The position numbers and the translations under genes are program-made. This document shows, in pieces, positions 43,793 to 52,523 of a stretch of DNA of 64,000 nucleotides. The stretch comes from an uncultured Myxococcales bacterium (GTDB lineage: Bacteria > Myxococcota_A > UBA9042). The DNA lies in contig CAIYWC010000137.1 of assembly GCA_903929795.1 (NCBI GenBank), positions 34,566 to 98,565 on the forward strand, read 5' to 3'. Every line of letters begins with the position of its first letter. The first letter of the stretch is position 1. The notes below the pieces were generated by a model, which did no database searches, was not told the DNA's origin, and worked only from the letters and a program-made list of their open reading frames with translations.

Positions 43793-44692
43793 TCAAAAAT
43801 TCACGGCGATTGGCGAGCCCGAACCGTCGCTTGTGTGCCGAACAGGGGAACGCAGGAGCCACCAACCGGCGGCGACCAAGCTGGCAACGCCCACGCCGCC
43901 CAGCGCACCGGACCAGCCCCAGCGGGTGTTGATGGCGCGTTGGGCATTCACTGCGTCGTTCATGGCGATTTGCGCCAAGTCATAGCGCCCGTCCGGCAGC
44001 TTGTGGGCATCGAGCGCACCTTGCGCGCCATCGGCCGAGACGGCCAAACCTACGGCGACAGCAGCCGCTGCCACGCCAACCGCCAGCGCCGTCCAACCGG
44101 CAGCGTCTTGCCAATTCGCAGATTTCACACGCATTTCTGTGGCAATGGGCGCCGAAATGGCCGGCGGCGAGGCCACCGCTGCAGCCGGGGAAGGCGCGGT
44201 CGCGTGCACGACGACGGACGCGGCGGTCGGCGCGGCGGGCAGGGTTACAGGTGCCCCGACGGGCGACGGCGGCGGTGGCGCGACCGGCGGGGGCGGTTGC
44301 AGCGCCCGGAGCGCGGCTTGCGCGCGGGCATGGAGAGGGTGGCCGACCGGCGTCACGGCCAGCGCGCGGGCAAAGTCGTCCGCTGCGGCGTCCAGGTCGC
44401 CAGCTTCCTGCTCCGCGCGCGCGGCGCCAAATGCGAACTCGCCGACCTGCGGCTCGAGCTCCTGGGCCGTGTGGTACAGCGCGGCAGCCGCGGCGAATTC
44501 TCGCCGCAGGAAAGCGTCCAGCGCGCGGTGACCCAGAGCCATCGCGCGGGCGTGTTCGCGTGACGCCACCGGTGCCCCGGCAGCGTGCGCAGGACAGGCC
44601 GTAGCCACATGAAAGAACAAGGCAAGTGCGGCGACGGCGCGCGCGGTCGCCGCAGCCGGGTGTGTTCGCAGGACGACCAGCCGTTCAGCCAT
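43793..44692 (-). CDS. TPR-type exported membrane protein
   Basis: From ATG 44692 the product has 299 residues: a signal peptide (VAALALFFHVATACPAHAAG), a short TPR-like block (about 45-125: HRALDAFLRREFAAAAALYH, FGAARAEQEAGDLDAAADDF), a Pro/Ala-rich spacer, and two hydrophobic helices near the C-terminus (GWTALAVGVAAAAVAVGLAV; GALGGVGVASLVAAGWWLL). The same layout occurs in the gene at 51445. It lies directly downstream of the Ser/Thr kinase gene, separated only by repeat copy E, so the two may work together. No partner is known. Confidence 0.75.
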   Translation of the reverse strand: MAERLVVLRTHPAAATARAVAALALFFHVATACPAHAAGAPVASREHARAMALGHRALDAFLRREFAAAAALYHTAQELEPQVGEFAFGAARAEQEAGDLDAAADDFARALAVTPVGHPLHARAQAALRALQPPPPVAPPPPSPVGAPVTLPAAPTAASVVVHATAPSPAAAVASPPAISAPIATEMRVKSANWQDAAGWTALAVGVAAAAVAVGLAVSADGAQGALDAHKLPDGRYDLAQIAMNDAVNAQRAINTRWGWSGALGGVGVASLVAAGWWLLRSPVRHTSDGSGSPIAVNF

Positions 44693-44775
44693 GGCGACCA
44701 ACGCAGGGTGTCGGATCCCGAAACGGGGCAGGCGTGGTCATAGGCGCTGACCGCAGCTCAAGATCAAACGCACCC

Positions 44776-44828
44776 GATCCGCGGCGTGCCACCCGAAGCG
44801 CACGCTTGCGGTCCCGGACTTAAACGCA
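44776..44828 (-). repeat. Dispersed palindromic repeat, copy E
   Basis: Read on the minus strand: GGGACCGCAAGCGTGCGCTT then CGGGTGGCACGCCGCGGATC. The outer parts match copies A-D while the centre has changed, so the hairpin is kept by different bases. The neighbouring stretch also forms TTGCG...CGCAA around the T-like loop. It lies in the gap between the kinase and the TPR-type gene. Confidence 0.65.
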
Positions 44829-44874
44829 ACCGGTCTGACCCAAAGTTTTTGATCTCCGAATTGCGTCAGCATGG

Positions 44875-46275
44875 TCAGTCCGGTGGCACGACGGTGATGG
44901 GATCGTCTTTCGCGGCCGCGCGGTGCGGGTGCGCGTGCGCGGATCGCGCGCGGTGAGCGACCGGGCGCGGCGGCGTCATCGGCGTTTTCCGTGCAAGTTC
45001 AGGTGGTTCTGGCGCAGTCGTCGGCTCGGCAACCGGGGTGCGCGTCGGAGTCGGCTGGGGCGCGCTGGCCGGAGCCGGCGTGGGCACGGCTGCGGTCACG
45101 AGCGCGGGCGCCGGCGCTGGTCTGGTTGCCACCGGGTGCGCCTGCGCCGGCCACAGCCGGCTCACGAGCAGCAGCGTCAGGCTCCCGGCCGCCAGAAGCC
45201 AAGGAGTGGTATTTGTCCGCAAATTCAGCCACTTCTGCCGCAGCCGCGCGCTTGGCCTCTCACCGTCTGGCGGCGGCGCCACAGGCATCAGCCGCAGCGG
45301 GGAGGCCGTCCGGGTCTCCAGCGACCGAATCTCTCGGGATGGCGCGTCCTTGGCCACTTCCAGCGCGTGGCTCATCGCCTGCGCGTCGGCAAACCGCTCA
45401 TCCGGTGTCTTCGCCAGCGCGCGCATGATGACGTCCACAAAGCCCGCGGAAAGCGCCGTGCGCGCCACCGTCGCCAGATCGCGCGGCGCCACGTTGACGT
45501 GGTTGAACATGACGGTCAGCGCGTTCGGATCGTCAAAGGGCGACCGCCCGGATACGCAACGGTACAGAACCGCCGCCAGCGCGTAGAGATCGCTCCGGCC
45601 GTCGACCTCCACGCCGAGACACTGCTCCGGGCTCATGTAAGTCGGCGTTCCCATGAGCTTTCCAGTCGCAGTCAGCGACGATTCCTGCGTCTGGGCGATG
45701 CCGAAGTCCAGCACCTTCGCCCGCACCTGGCCGTCCTGGTCGTCCAGCATGATGTTGGCCGGCTTGATGTCGCGGTGCACCAGTCCCAGCGCGTGTGCTT
45801 CGGCGAGGCTCCCCAGCACTTGCAAGCCGATCGCAGTCGCGTCCGCTTCGCTCAGCACTTCCTCGTGGTCCAGCCGCTGGCGCAGCGTCGCCTCCAGCGA
45901 GTGGCCCTCGACCCGCTCCATCACCAAATACAGCGTGCGATCCGCGCTTTGGCCGGTATCCAGCACGCGGACGGTGTTGGGATGGTGAAGCCGCGCCAGA
46001 ATTTCCGCCTCGCGCTGGAAACGCCGCACGTGCGCTTCGTCGTCGCCGGTCTGCAGCAGGAGCTTGAGTGCCACGTCCCGGCGGGTCCGCGTGTCCAGCG
46101 CGCGAAACACGATGCCGTGGCCGCCACGGCCCAGCAGCCGGATCAGCCGGTAGCGCGCGCCTACGAGCATTCCCGCCCGCAGCGGCGTCGGCGCAAAATG
46201 CGGCAGCGACGACGACGCGGTCGCAGCGTGCAACTCTGCCACGAACGGATTGGTGTGGGCCGTCAGCCTCTCCAT
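44875..46275 (-). CDS. Serine/threonine protein kinase (Pkn type), membrane-anchored
   Basis: The 466-residue kinase has the glycine loop LLGRGGHGIVF (about residue 48), the lysine VALKLL, the catalytic loop HRDIKPANIML, DFGIAQ, the activation segment end GTPTYMSPEQ, and the APE-like P+1 region. A transmembrane segment (WLLAAGSLTLLLVSRLW) at about 355-371 leads to a Pro/Ala/Thr-rich extracytoplasmic tail with no PASTA or sensor domain. It could phosphorylate partners of the two FHA proteins at 38.7-40.9 kb, but this is inference. ATG 46275 faces the alkD-like gene across a 117-bp divergent region. Confidence 0.93.
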   Translation of the reverse strand: MERLTAHTNPFVAELHAATASSSLPHFAPTPLRAGMLVGARYRLIRLLGRGGHGIVFRALDTRTRRDVALKLLLQTGDDEAHVRRFQREAEILARLHHPNTVRVLDTGQSADRTLYLVMERVEGHSLEATLRQRLDHEEVLSEADATAIGLQVLGSLAEAHALGLVHRDIKPANIMLDDQDGQVRAKVLDFGIAQTQESSLTATGKLMGTPTYMSPEQCLGVEVDGRSDLYALAAVLYRCVSGRSPFDDPNALTVMFNHVNVAPRDLATVARTALSAGFVDVIMRALAKTPDERFADAQAMSHALEVAKDAPSREIRSLETRTASPLRLMPVAPPPDGERPSARLRQKWLNLRTNTTPWLLAAGSLTLLLVSRLWPAQAHPVATRPAPAPALVTAAVPTPAPASAPQPTPTRTPVAEPTTAPEPPELARKTPMTPPRPVAHRARSAHAHPHRAAAKDDPITVVPPD

Positions 46276-46331
46276 TTCGCCAGCCTGACACTTCGCTTGA
46301 GCCGGTGCAAGTGGTCAGATTTGCCGCGGCC

Positions 46332-46359
46332 TTGACGCTTCCGCCGCCCCGCGCACAAT
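46332..46359 (+). promoter_or_regulatory. Sigma70-type promoter for the AlkD-like gene
   Basis: TTGACG (46332-46337) and CACAAT (46354-46359) are separated by 16 bases, about 30 bases upstream of ATG 46393. The match is good for the -35 element and moderate for the -10 element. Confidence 0.4.
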
Positions 46360-46392
46360 GCGCACGAACCCACGCACCACGGGCGCGCGCAC

Positions 46393-47106
46393 ATGCAAGT
46401 CTGGTTGAGCAAAGCCCTTGCGGATCTCGCGCCTTTCGCGTCCCGGGAGCGGGCCGCGCAGGAGAAAGCCTACCTGAAAAGCCAGCTGACCTTTTTGGGC
46501 GTCGGCATTCCGAAGACGCGTCAGGTCGCGATCAGTGTGCTACAACAGATTGAAAATCACGGGAAATTGACCGCGACGCAGCTCCGCGACTTGACGCTGG
46601 CGGCCTGGGCGACGGAAGGTCACGACGCCCGCGCGATCGCCCTGGCGCTGCTGGAAAAGCGCGCGAAATGTTTGGGTATCGTGGACCTGCCGTGGCTGGA
46701 GGACGTGCTGCGGCGCAGCTTTACGTGGGCGTATGTCGACCAAATCGCGGTGCACGCGGTGGGGCAGATCGTGCGCAAGGAGCCCGACGCGGCCAAGCGC
46801 GTGTTGGCAAAGTGGGCGAGCGACAAGGACTTTTGGCTGCGGCGTTCCGCGCTGCTGGCGCTGCTGGGCGAACGGCGTGCCGGCGGGCGTTTTGACGGGG
46901 CGCACTTTGAGGCGTGGGCGCTGCCGATGTTGGCGGAAAAAGAATTTTTCATCCGCAAGGCGATCGGCTGGGTGCTGCGCGACGTGGCGCGCGACGATGC
47001 GGCGTGGGTGCAAGGATTTTTGGAGCGTCACGCGGCGCAGATGAGCCCGCTGAGCCTGCGGGAGGCGCGGCGTGGCGTGGCGCGCGCGTTGGATGTGTCG
47101 AAATAA
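46393..47106 (+). CDS. DNA alkylation repair protein, AlkD-like HEAT-repeat glycosylase family
   Basis: This 237-residue alpha-helical protein belongs to the AlkC/AlkD-type family that removes alkylated bases (for example N3-methyladenine and N7-methylguanine). Typical AlkD signatures are KAYLKSQLTFLGVGIPKTRQ, the aromatic/aspartate FTWAYVDQIAVHAVG, SDKDFWLRRSALLALLG, and KEFFIRKAIGWVLRDVARDD. It starts at ATG 46393. It has its own divergent promoter region opposite the kinase gene. Confidence 0.88.
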   Translation: MQVWLSKALADLAPFASRERAAQEKAYLKSQLTFLGVGIPKTRQVAISVLQQIENHGKLTATQLRDLTLAAWATEGHDARAIALALLEKRAKCLGIVDLPWLEDVLRRSFTWAYVDQIAVHAVGQIVRKEPDAAKRVLAKWASDKDFWLRRSALLALLGERRAGGRFDGAHFEAWALPMLAEKEFFIRKAIGWVLRDVARDDAAWVQGFLERHAAQMSPLSLREARRGVARALDVSK

Positions 47107-47214
47107 CCGACATGCAGGAAAAAACAACATCCGGGCGCGCGGCATCGCAGCGTGTTGCGGCATTCGATTCGCGCTAAATCCTTTTATTTCGGTAGATTGA
47201 AACTCATCGGCCAC

Positions 47215-47231
47215 TTGGCCCGGTTCCTGCA
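47215..47231 (+). promoter_or_regulatory. Possible sigma54 (-24/-12) promoter
   Basis: TTGGCCCGGTTCCTGCA has GG and GC separated by exactly ten bases, as required by sigma54, and matches TTGGCACG-N4-TTGCA except at two positions. It lies 60 bases upstream of the VWA lipoprotein start. No activator site is visible. Confidence 0.3.
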
Positions 47232-47290
47232 ACTTGCTTGGGCAGGGAACCGTGTGCAAGCAGCGCGGCCATGCCGCAGGGGAGCCGATC

Positions 47291-48664
47291 ATGAAAAACG
47301 CGATTCACAGGTACTTGGCCGCCGTTTTAGCCGTTTGCGCGCTGTGCGCAGGCTGTGGCAGCTCCGCCGACACGGGCAGCGCCTTCAACGGCATGATCCC
47401 GGAAGCGTCAGCGTCCGACAAAGCGGGCGGGACGGCGGTGCCTTCAGGCGGCGGCGGCGGCTCAGGCGAGGCGACAGCTTCCGACGCGAGCGCTGGCGAC
47501 GCGAGCGCGTTTGGTGCGGACGATGCGGCGGCGGGCACGGACGCTGCCGTTGGCGAACAGCCAGCAGCAGGCACGTTGACGGCCGGCGACTGGAACGACA
47601 ACCTCAATTTCAGCTGGTTTGTCAGCTACTTGGCGGACATGGCGCAGGCCAACCCCGGCTGGGCGACGCTGCCCTTGCAGACGCGCGTGCTGGTGCATGT
47701 CGTGACCGCGCAAGAGGGGCCGGTCGGCAACGCGCACATCCGGCTGCTGGAAGACGGCGCGGAAGTGTCGGCGACGTTTGCCGGGACCGACGGGCGCGGC
47801 GTGGTGCTTGCACAGTCGGCGGCGGCCAAACGCGTCGTGGAGGTGCAGGTCGGGGCGGCGGCGCCAACGGCGGTCGACTTGCCGCAGGGCCAGACGTCGC
47901 TCACCGTCGTGACGCCCGAGGCTGCGGCGCCGATCGACGGCATGGACGTCGCGTTCATCGTCGACACGACCGGTTCGATGGGCGATGAGCTCGATTTCCT
48001 CAAGGTCGAGGTCGAGGCGCTCGCCAGCAACGTCAAGGCGGCGACCGGTGGCGCGGATCTGCGCTTTGGCCTGGTGCTCTACCGCGACATGGGCGACGAG
48101 TACGTGACCCGCACGTTCGATTTCACCACGGATATCGCGGCGTTCAAGGCCAACATCGGCGCGCAGGAGGCGGCGGGCGGCGGCGACACGCCCGAAGCGG
48201 TCCAGGAAGGCTTCAAGGCGGCGGGCGCGCTCAGCTGGCGCACCGGCAACGTCGCGCGGGTGGCCATTCACGTGGCCGATGCCTCGCCGCATGATCAGGA
48301 TTTCGTCGCGTATTACGCGGCGCTCGAAGCGCTGCACAAGCTGGGCGTGCGCGTGTTTCCCGTGGCGTCCAGCGGCCACGACGACGGCTGCGAGTACGTC
48401 ATGCGCGCGGCCGCGGCGCTGACGGTCGGTCGGTACGTGTTCCTGACCGATGACTCCGGCGTCGGCGTCGCGCAAGGCCACGCCAAGCCGCACATCCCGT
48501 GTTTCGACGTCGAATTGCTGCTTGGCAAGCTCGTGCGGCTGCTGACCTCGGAGCTGCAGGGCAGCTATATCCCTGCGGATCCCAAGGCGATTATCAGCTC
48601 GTCGGGCGGGCCGGTGGCGGGCGTCTGCACGCTGGACGACGGCTCGCAGACCTACATCTACTGA
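47291..48664 (+). CDS. VWA-domain lipoprotein
   Basis: The start is ATG 47291 behind GGAG; the 47234 start of the track lacks support. The 457-residue protein has a lipobox (LCAGCGSS), a low-complexity Gly/Ser/Ala spacer, an Ig-like or beta segment (about 120-215), and a VWA domain (about 218-430) with a complete MIDAS: DVAFIVDTTGSMGDELDFLK. Further VWA features are FGLVLYRDMGDEY, GGDTPEAVQEGFKAA and VARVAIHVADASPHD. It is likely a surface or periplasmic metal-dependent binding protein. The convergent PQQ gene starts six bases after its stop. Confidence 0.9.
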   Translation: MKNAIHRYLAAVLAVCALCAGCGSSADTGSAFNGMIPEASASDKAGGTAVPSGGGGGSGEATASDASAGDASAFGADDAAAGTDAAVGEQPAAGTLTAGDWNDNLNFSWFVSYLADMAQANPGWATLPLQTRVLVHVVTAQEGPVGNAHIRLLEDGAEVSATFAGTDGRGVVLAQSAAAKRVVEVQVGAAAPTAVDLPQGQTSLTVVTPEAAAPIDGMDVAFIVDTTGSMGDELDFLKVEVEALASNVKAATGGADLRFGLVLYRDMGDEYVTRTFDFTTDIAAFKANIGAQEAAGGGDTPEAVQEGFKAAGALSWRTGNVARVAIHVADASPHDQDFVAYYAALEALHKLGVRVFPVASSGHDDGCEYVMRAAAALTVGRYVFLTDDSGVGVAQGHAKPHIPCFDVELLLGKLVRLLTSELQGSYIPADPKAIISSSGGPVAGVCTLDDGSQTYIY

Positions 48665-48670
48665 ACGCGC

Positions 48671-51223
48671 TTATGGCGCCGCCAGCAGCTGGACCGCCGC
48701 CGGGTACGTGTCCACCATCAGCCACGCGCGCACCTGCGCCGGCAGCTGGACCGCTGAGACGTCCAACGCCACCGCCGTCAAATGTCCAGCATTGTCGGCC
48801 TGTTGCGTCGTCTTTGGCCCGTACGCGATCGCCAGCGGCACGCCGGTCGTCGCGTCCTCCAGCAGGATCCCCAGCCGATGCGCCGTCGCGTCCAGCGTGC
48901 CTCCGGTCAGCGCAAAGCTGACGGTCAACGGCAGCCGCGTCGCGAGTGCCGTGCCCACGCCCATGGGCGCGTGTTGGATCCCCGTCCCGAGCGGCCGCAG
49001 CAGCGCCGCGCCGTAAGCAACCAGCTGATCCGTCGCAGGATTGCAAAAACCAAGCTGCTGCAAGAACGCGCCGTAGAAGGCGATCGTGCTGCACGTGCTC
49101 GTCACCGACAGCACCGCGCCGCCATTTTGCGCCTGGCCCGTGGCGTCCAGCGTCGCGCTCAGCCGGAAGTCGTCAAAAGACAGCGACGCGCCCATCGCTT
49201 CCAGCGCCAGACCGGCCTGGTTTTCCAGCGTCACACGCCCGGCCTCAAAGTGAATCGTCACGGGAAACAAGGCCTTGGTCGCCGGATCCGGCATCACGCC
49301 CGGCGTCGCGTCGCTCGGCAGTGCGCCCATGACCCAGCCCACGGCGTCCTGGCCATTGCCGTGCACAAGCCCGACCTCCCAGTGCAGCGAATCGAAGCCG
49401 ATTTGGTTGTACGACGGCAAGATCGTCGGCAGCGGCGCCGCGAGCCGCGCCATCTCCCAAATCCCCGCATCCGCGCCCGGCGTCGCCGGCACGGGCAGCG
49501 GCAGCGCTGTCAGCGCGCCGTCGGCCATCGCAAACGTGAACGTTTGGTCCAACTTGCCGCCCAGCGTCCCGCCGGTCGTCTTGAGCCCGTCGCGCTGGGG
49601 ATCCTTCAACCACTGGCCGGTCACGTGCAGCGTCACGTTGTGGTTCGCGTCCGCAGCAAACCGCGTCTTGGGCGCCAGCGTGAAGAACCGCCGATCGCCC
49701 GACACCCGCAGCACCACATCCGCCGGCGGCTGGACGTCGACCTGAAGCGACGCGTCGTCGATCAGCCCCAGCAGCGTGTCGCCTGCCGCGCGGATGTACA
49801 ACGAGAACGCAAGCGCCTGGTTGGCGTCGATCTGGCTGGGCGCGGTCAGCAGCGGCGAGCCGTATTTGCTTGTAAACAAAAGGAAAGTCCCATCGGCCGG
49901 CAACGCCTCGCCCGGCGTGATGTCGCAGTTCGGGTTGTTTTGCGCAGTTGGCTGTAAGCAGAGGTCGTAGGGCACGCTGAACACGTTGCCATCCTCGCCG
50001 CCCAGGTAGACCGCCTCGCGCCCCAGCGCCGGCGACGCGTTCAGGTCGTTGCGGTCCGCGTTGATGAGGCGCAGCGAAAACCGTTTTTTACCAGTTGGTT
50101 CAATAACATACAGTCGGCCATCGCCCGCGCCCACGTAAATTCGGTCGTCAGCATCCACCGCCGGCGAGCCACGGATCGGGTCGAGCGTGTCAAAAGCCCA
50201 GCGCTCGTGGCCGTCCGCCGGATCAAGCGCGTAAATCGTGCCATCGCAGGACGGGACGATCAGCGTGCCGTCGGACAGCTCCGCCGCGCTCGCGTACACG
50301 TGATCGCGCGTCGGGTGCGACCAGGCCTGCGCGCCGGTTTTTGCAGTGTAGGCGTGCACGTAGCCGTCAAAACCGCCCACGACGACCAAGCCATTCGCGG
50401 TGAGCAGCGGGCTCGCGGCGATCGACCCCGGCGCGCTTGAGCTCCACGCCGGCGTGCCATCCAGTCGAACCGCGAACAGGTTGTCACCCAGCGCCGGCAG
50501 CAGCTGGTTATTGCCGTGAATCATCAGGCCGTTGGCAACGTCGATGGCCGGCAGTGACCAGGTCTGGTCGGCGTGCTGCTCGTGCCATTTCGGCTGACCG
50601 GTCAGGCGGTCAATCGCGTACACGCGAAAGTTGTCGTTGGGCACGATCAGCGTGCCGTCGGGCGCGATGGCGACGTTGCCCTCGAACCAGCTGATGATGC
50701 CGCCGGTGACTGCCGCGGAATCCGCTGTCCAGGTCCAGACTTCCGCGCCGGTGGCGGCGTCCCGGGCGTAGAGCTTGCCGTCGCCGGAGCCAAAATAGAG
50801 GTGGCCGCTGTCGTCCAACAGGCCGGAACTATCGATGATCTCGCCGGTTTCGACGGACCAGACCAGCTTGCCGTTGTGGTCGATGGCGCGGAATTGACGG
50901 TCCGCCGAGCCGACGTACACCGTTTCGTCCGCGCCGACGATCGGCGAGGAAAAGATGCCCTTCGCGGTCGGAAACGTCCACGGCGCCGCGCTGCTGGTGG
51001 CCCGGGCCAGCGGGCTGCGGCCGGTCTGGCGGGCGTCGCGGCGGAACTTGGGCCACGGCGCCTGGGCGGCGAGCGGGACTTCCTGGCTGGTGGCGGTCGC
51101 GTCGGCAGCGGTGTCGGCGGCGGTTGCGTCCGTTCCAGTCACGGCGTCCGTGTCAGCGGCCGTCGTCTTGGCGCCGCAAGCCACGAGCAACGGCACGGCG
51201 AAAGCGAAAAAAAATCGACGCAT
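48671..51223 (-). CDS. PQQ-like beta-propeller lipoprotein
   Basis: An 850-residue lipoprotein (lipobox LLVACGAK) with an N-terminal Asp/Ala/Thr-rich spacer. About residues 60-420 form a PQQ-type propeller: repeated blades such as GIFSSPIVGADETVYVGSAD, NGKLVWSVETGEIIDSSGLL, TGAEVWTWTADSA, DGYVHAYTAKTGAQAW and GREAVYLGGEDGNVFSVPYD. The second half (about 450-850) is a beta-rich region without an assigned family. It is not a quinoprotein alcohol dehydrogenase, since the catalytic part is absent. Its location suggests an outer-membrane or surface scaffold. Confidence 0.88.
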   Translation of the reverse strand: MRRFFFAFAVPLLVACGAKTTAADTDAVTGTDATAADTAADATATSQEVPLAAQAPWPKFRRDARQTGRSPLARATSSAAPWTFPTAKGIFSSPIVGADETVYVGSADRQFRAIDHNGKLVWSVETGEIIDSSGLLDDSGHLYFGSGDGKLYARDAATGAEVWTWTADSAAVTGGIISWFEGNVAIAPDGTLIVPNDNFRVYAIDRLTGQPKWHEQHADQTWSLPAIDVANGLMIHGNNQLLPALGDNLFAVRLDGTPAWSSSAPGSIAASPLLTANGLVVVGGFDGYVHAYTAKTGAQAWSHPTRDHVYASAAELSDGTLIVPSCDGTIYALDPADGHERWAFDTLDPIRGSPAVDADDRIYVGAGDGRLYVIEPTGKKRFSLRLINADRNDLNASPALGREAVYLGGEDGNVFSVPYDLCLQPTAQNNPNCDITPGEALPADGTFLLFTSKYGSPLLTAPSQIDANQALAFSLYIRAAGDTLLGLIDDASLQVDVQPPADVVLRVSGDRRFFTLAPKTRFAADANHNVTLHVTGQWLKDPQRDGLKTTGGTLGGKLDQTFTFAMADGALTALPLPVPATPGADAGIWEMARLAAPLPTILPSYNQIGFDSLHWEVGLVHGNGQDAVGWVMGALPSDATPGVMPDPATKALFPVTIHFEAGRVTLENQAGLALEAMGASLSFDDFRLSATLDATGQAQNGGAVLSVTSTCSTIAFYGAFLQQLGFCNPATDQLVAYGAALLRPLGTGIQHAPMGVGTALATRLPLTVSFALTGGTLDATAHRLGILLEDATTGVPLAIAYGPKTTQQADNAGHLTAVALDVSAVQLPAQVRAWLMVDTYPAAVQLLAAP

Positions 51224-51352
51224 GCAGCGACTCCGGAAACGCGCGAATTCAACGCTGCGCGCGGCGCACCAGTGTGGCCGTCTGGCCGTGGGGCGTCAAT
51301 TGCGCGCCGAGCGGCGTGGGCACATGCACGCGCGACCCAGTTTCAGTGCCCC

Positions 51353-51380
51353 TTGACGCCCATGGCTGCGGATGTAGCAT
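51353..51380 (+). promoter_or_regulatory. Sigma70-type promoter for the 51445 gene
   Basis: TTGACG (51353-51358), a 16-base spacer and TAGCAT (51375-51380) lie about 65 bases upstream of ATG 51445. The gap 51224-51444 is divergent from the PQQ gene and holds no other gene. Confidence 0.45.
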
Positions 51381-51444
51381 TCCAGCGTTCCTCGGGGGTA
51401 ATCGCGTCATGGTGACCCAAGCACTTGGTTTGAGGAGCGGTCCG

Positions 51445-52506
51445 ATGCCGGCCTGCCGCTGGCTCGCGCTGCTCGTTCCGCTGGCTTTTGCGCTGAACGC
51501 CGCGCCAGCATCGGCATTTGACAAGCAAAAAGCCGCTGCGAAGATGGCCGAACAAGCGCAAAGCGCTTATGAATCCGGCGATTACGACCGCGCGGCTGAG
51601 CTGTACGCCAACGCGTTTCACACCGATCCGGAGCCGAATTACCTGTACGCGCAGGCGCGGGCGGAGCAGGTCGGCGGCAAGCCAGACGCGGCGACCGGGC
51701 ATCTGGAAGAATTCATCGCCAATCCGCAGGCAACGCCCGATCGTGTCGCGAAAGCCCGCGAATTGTTGGATGGTTTGCACGCGGCTCGGCTGGACAAGAG
51801 CGTGGCGGACGGCGAGTCGGCGGCGCGGTCGGGCGACTACAAGCTGGCGGCGCAGATCTGGCTGGACGTGGCGCGGCAGGCGCCCAAGCGCGTGGAGCTG
51901 TACTACCGCGCCGGCGTGGCGCTGCAGCAGGCGGCGGACCTGAACGGTGCGCTGGCGGCGTTTGACGCGTACCTGCAGAAGGCGCCCGATGGCCTGGATC
52001 GCAGCCAAGCCAAGCTGCGGCGCGACGGGGTGGCGGAGAAGCTGCGGCCGACCGTGGCTCGGCCGACGGTCCCGGAAAAGGCGCCGGGAACGGACATGGC
52101 GGCTGACAAAACCAACAAAAATCAGACCGTTGCGCCGATCGCGACCACGACGGCCCCGGCGGTTCGGCCAACGCCGGTTGCCGGCTACATCGTGGCCGTT
52201 GCGGGCCTGGCGGTGGCCGCGGGCGGTGTTGTCCTGTACGTGCTGACGCGGCCGGACATCAGCGCCTACGAGGCGGCGACCGGCCAGACCAACGCGGCGG
52301 GCAAGATTGTGGGCATCGACCAACAGACGGCGACAAGCCAGCACACATCCATCCAAAACCGCGAGATCGCGGCGGTGGCGCTGGGCGGCGCTGGGCTGGC
52401 GATGGCGGGCGTCGGCACCTGGCTGATCCTGCGCACGCCCGACGCCAAGGTGACGTGGGTGCCGGGTCCAGCTCTGGCGGGCGGCGGCCTCGCGTGGCGA
52501 TTCTGA
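51445..52506 (+). CDS. TPR-containing membrane protein
   Basis: The start chosen is ATG 51445 (GAGGAG eight bases upstream), giving 353 residues with a signal peptide (LALLVPLAFALNAAPASAF). Two or three TPR-like units follow (AEQAQSAYESGDYDRAAELY; GESAARSGDYKLAAQIWLDV; LYYRAGVALQQAADLNGALA). Then a Pro/Thr spacer and two hydrophobic segments (GYIVAVAGLAVAAGGVVLYV; IAAVALGGAGLAMAGVGTWL) separated by about 45 residues. It has the same layout as the 43793 protein, so the two are probably distant paralogues. The Cys-rich repeat gene follows after 17 bases. Confidence 0.8.
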   Translation: MPACRWLALLVPLAFALNAAPASAFDKQKAAAKMAEQAQSAYESGDYDRAAELYANAFHTDPEPNYLYAQARAEQVGGKPDAATGHLEEFIANPQATPDRVAKARELLDGLHAARLDKSVADGESAARSGDYKLAAQIWLDVARQAPKRVELYYRAGVALQQAADLNGALAAFDAYLQKAPDGLDRSQAKLRRDGVAEKLRPTVARPTVPEKAPGTDMAADKTNKNQTVAPIATTTAPAVRPTPVAGYIVAVAGLAVAAGGVVLYVLTRPDISAYEAATGQTNAAGKIVGIDQQTATSQHTSIQNREIAAVALGGAGLAMAGVGTWLILRTPDAKVTWVPGPALAGGGLAWRF

Positions 52507-52523
52507 AGCAGCTGGAGGTCGAC

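Noticed and set aside
43580-44563. 327-codon plus-strand ORF over repeat copy D and the TPR-type gene
   Set aside because: It runs antisense to a gene with a signal peptide and TPR pattern, and starts within the repeat region.
51290-51350. Possible sixth degenerate copy of the palindromic repeat
   Set aside because: Only a weak match (GCGTGCATGTGCCCACGCCG) without the flanking conserved blocks; likely chance.
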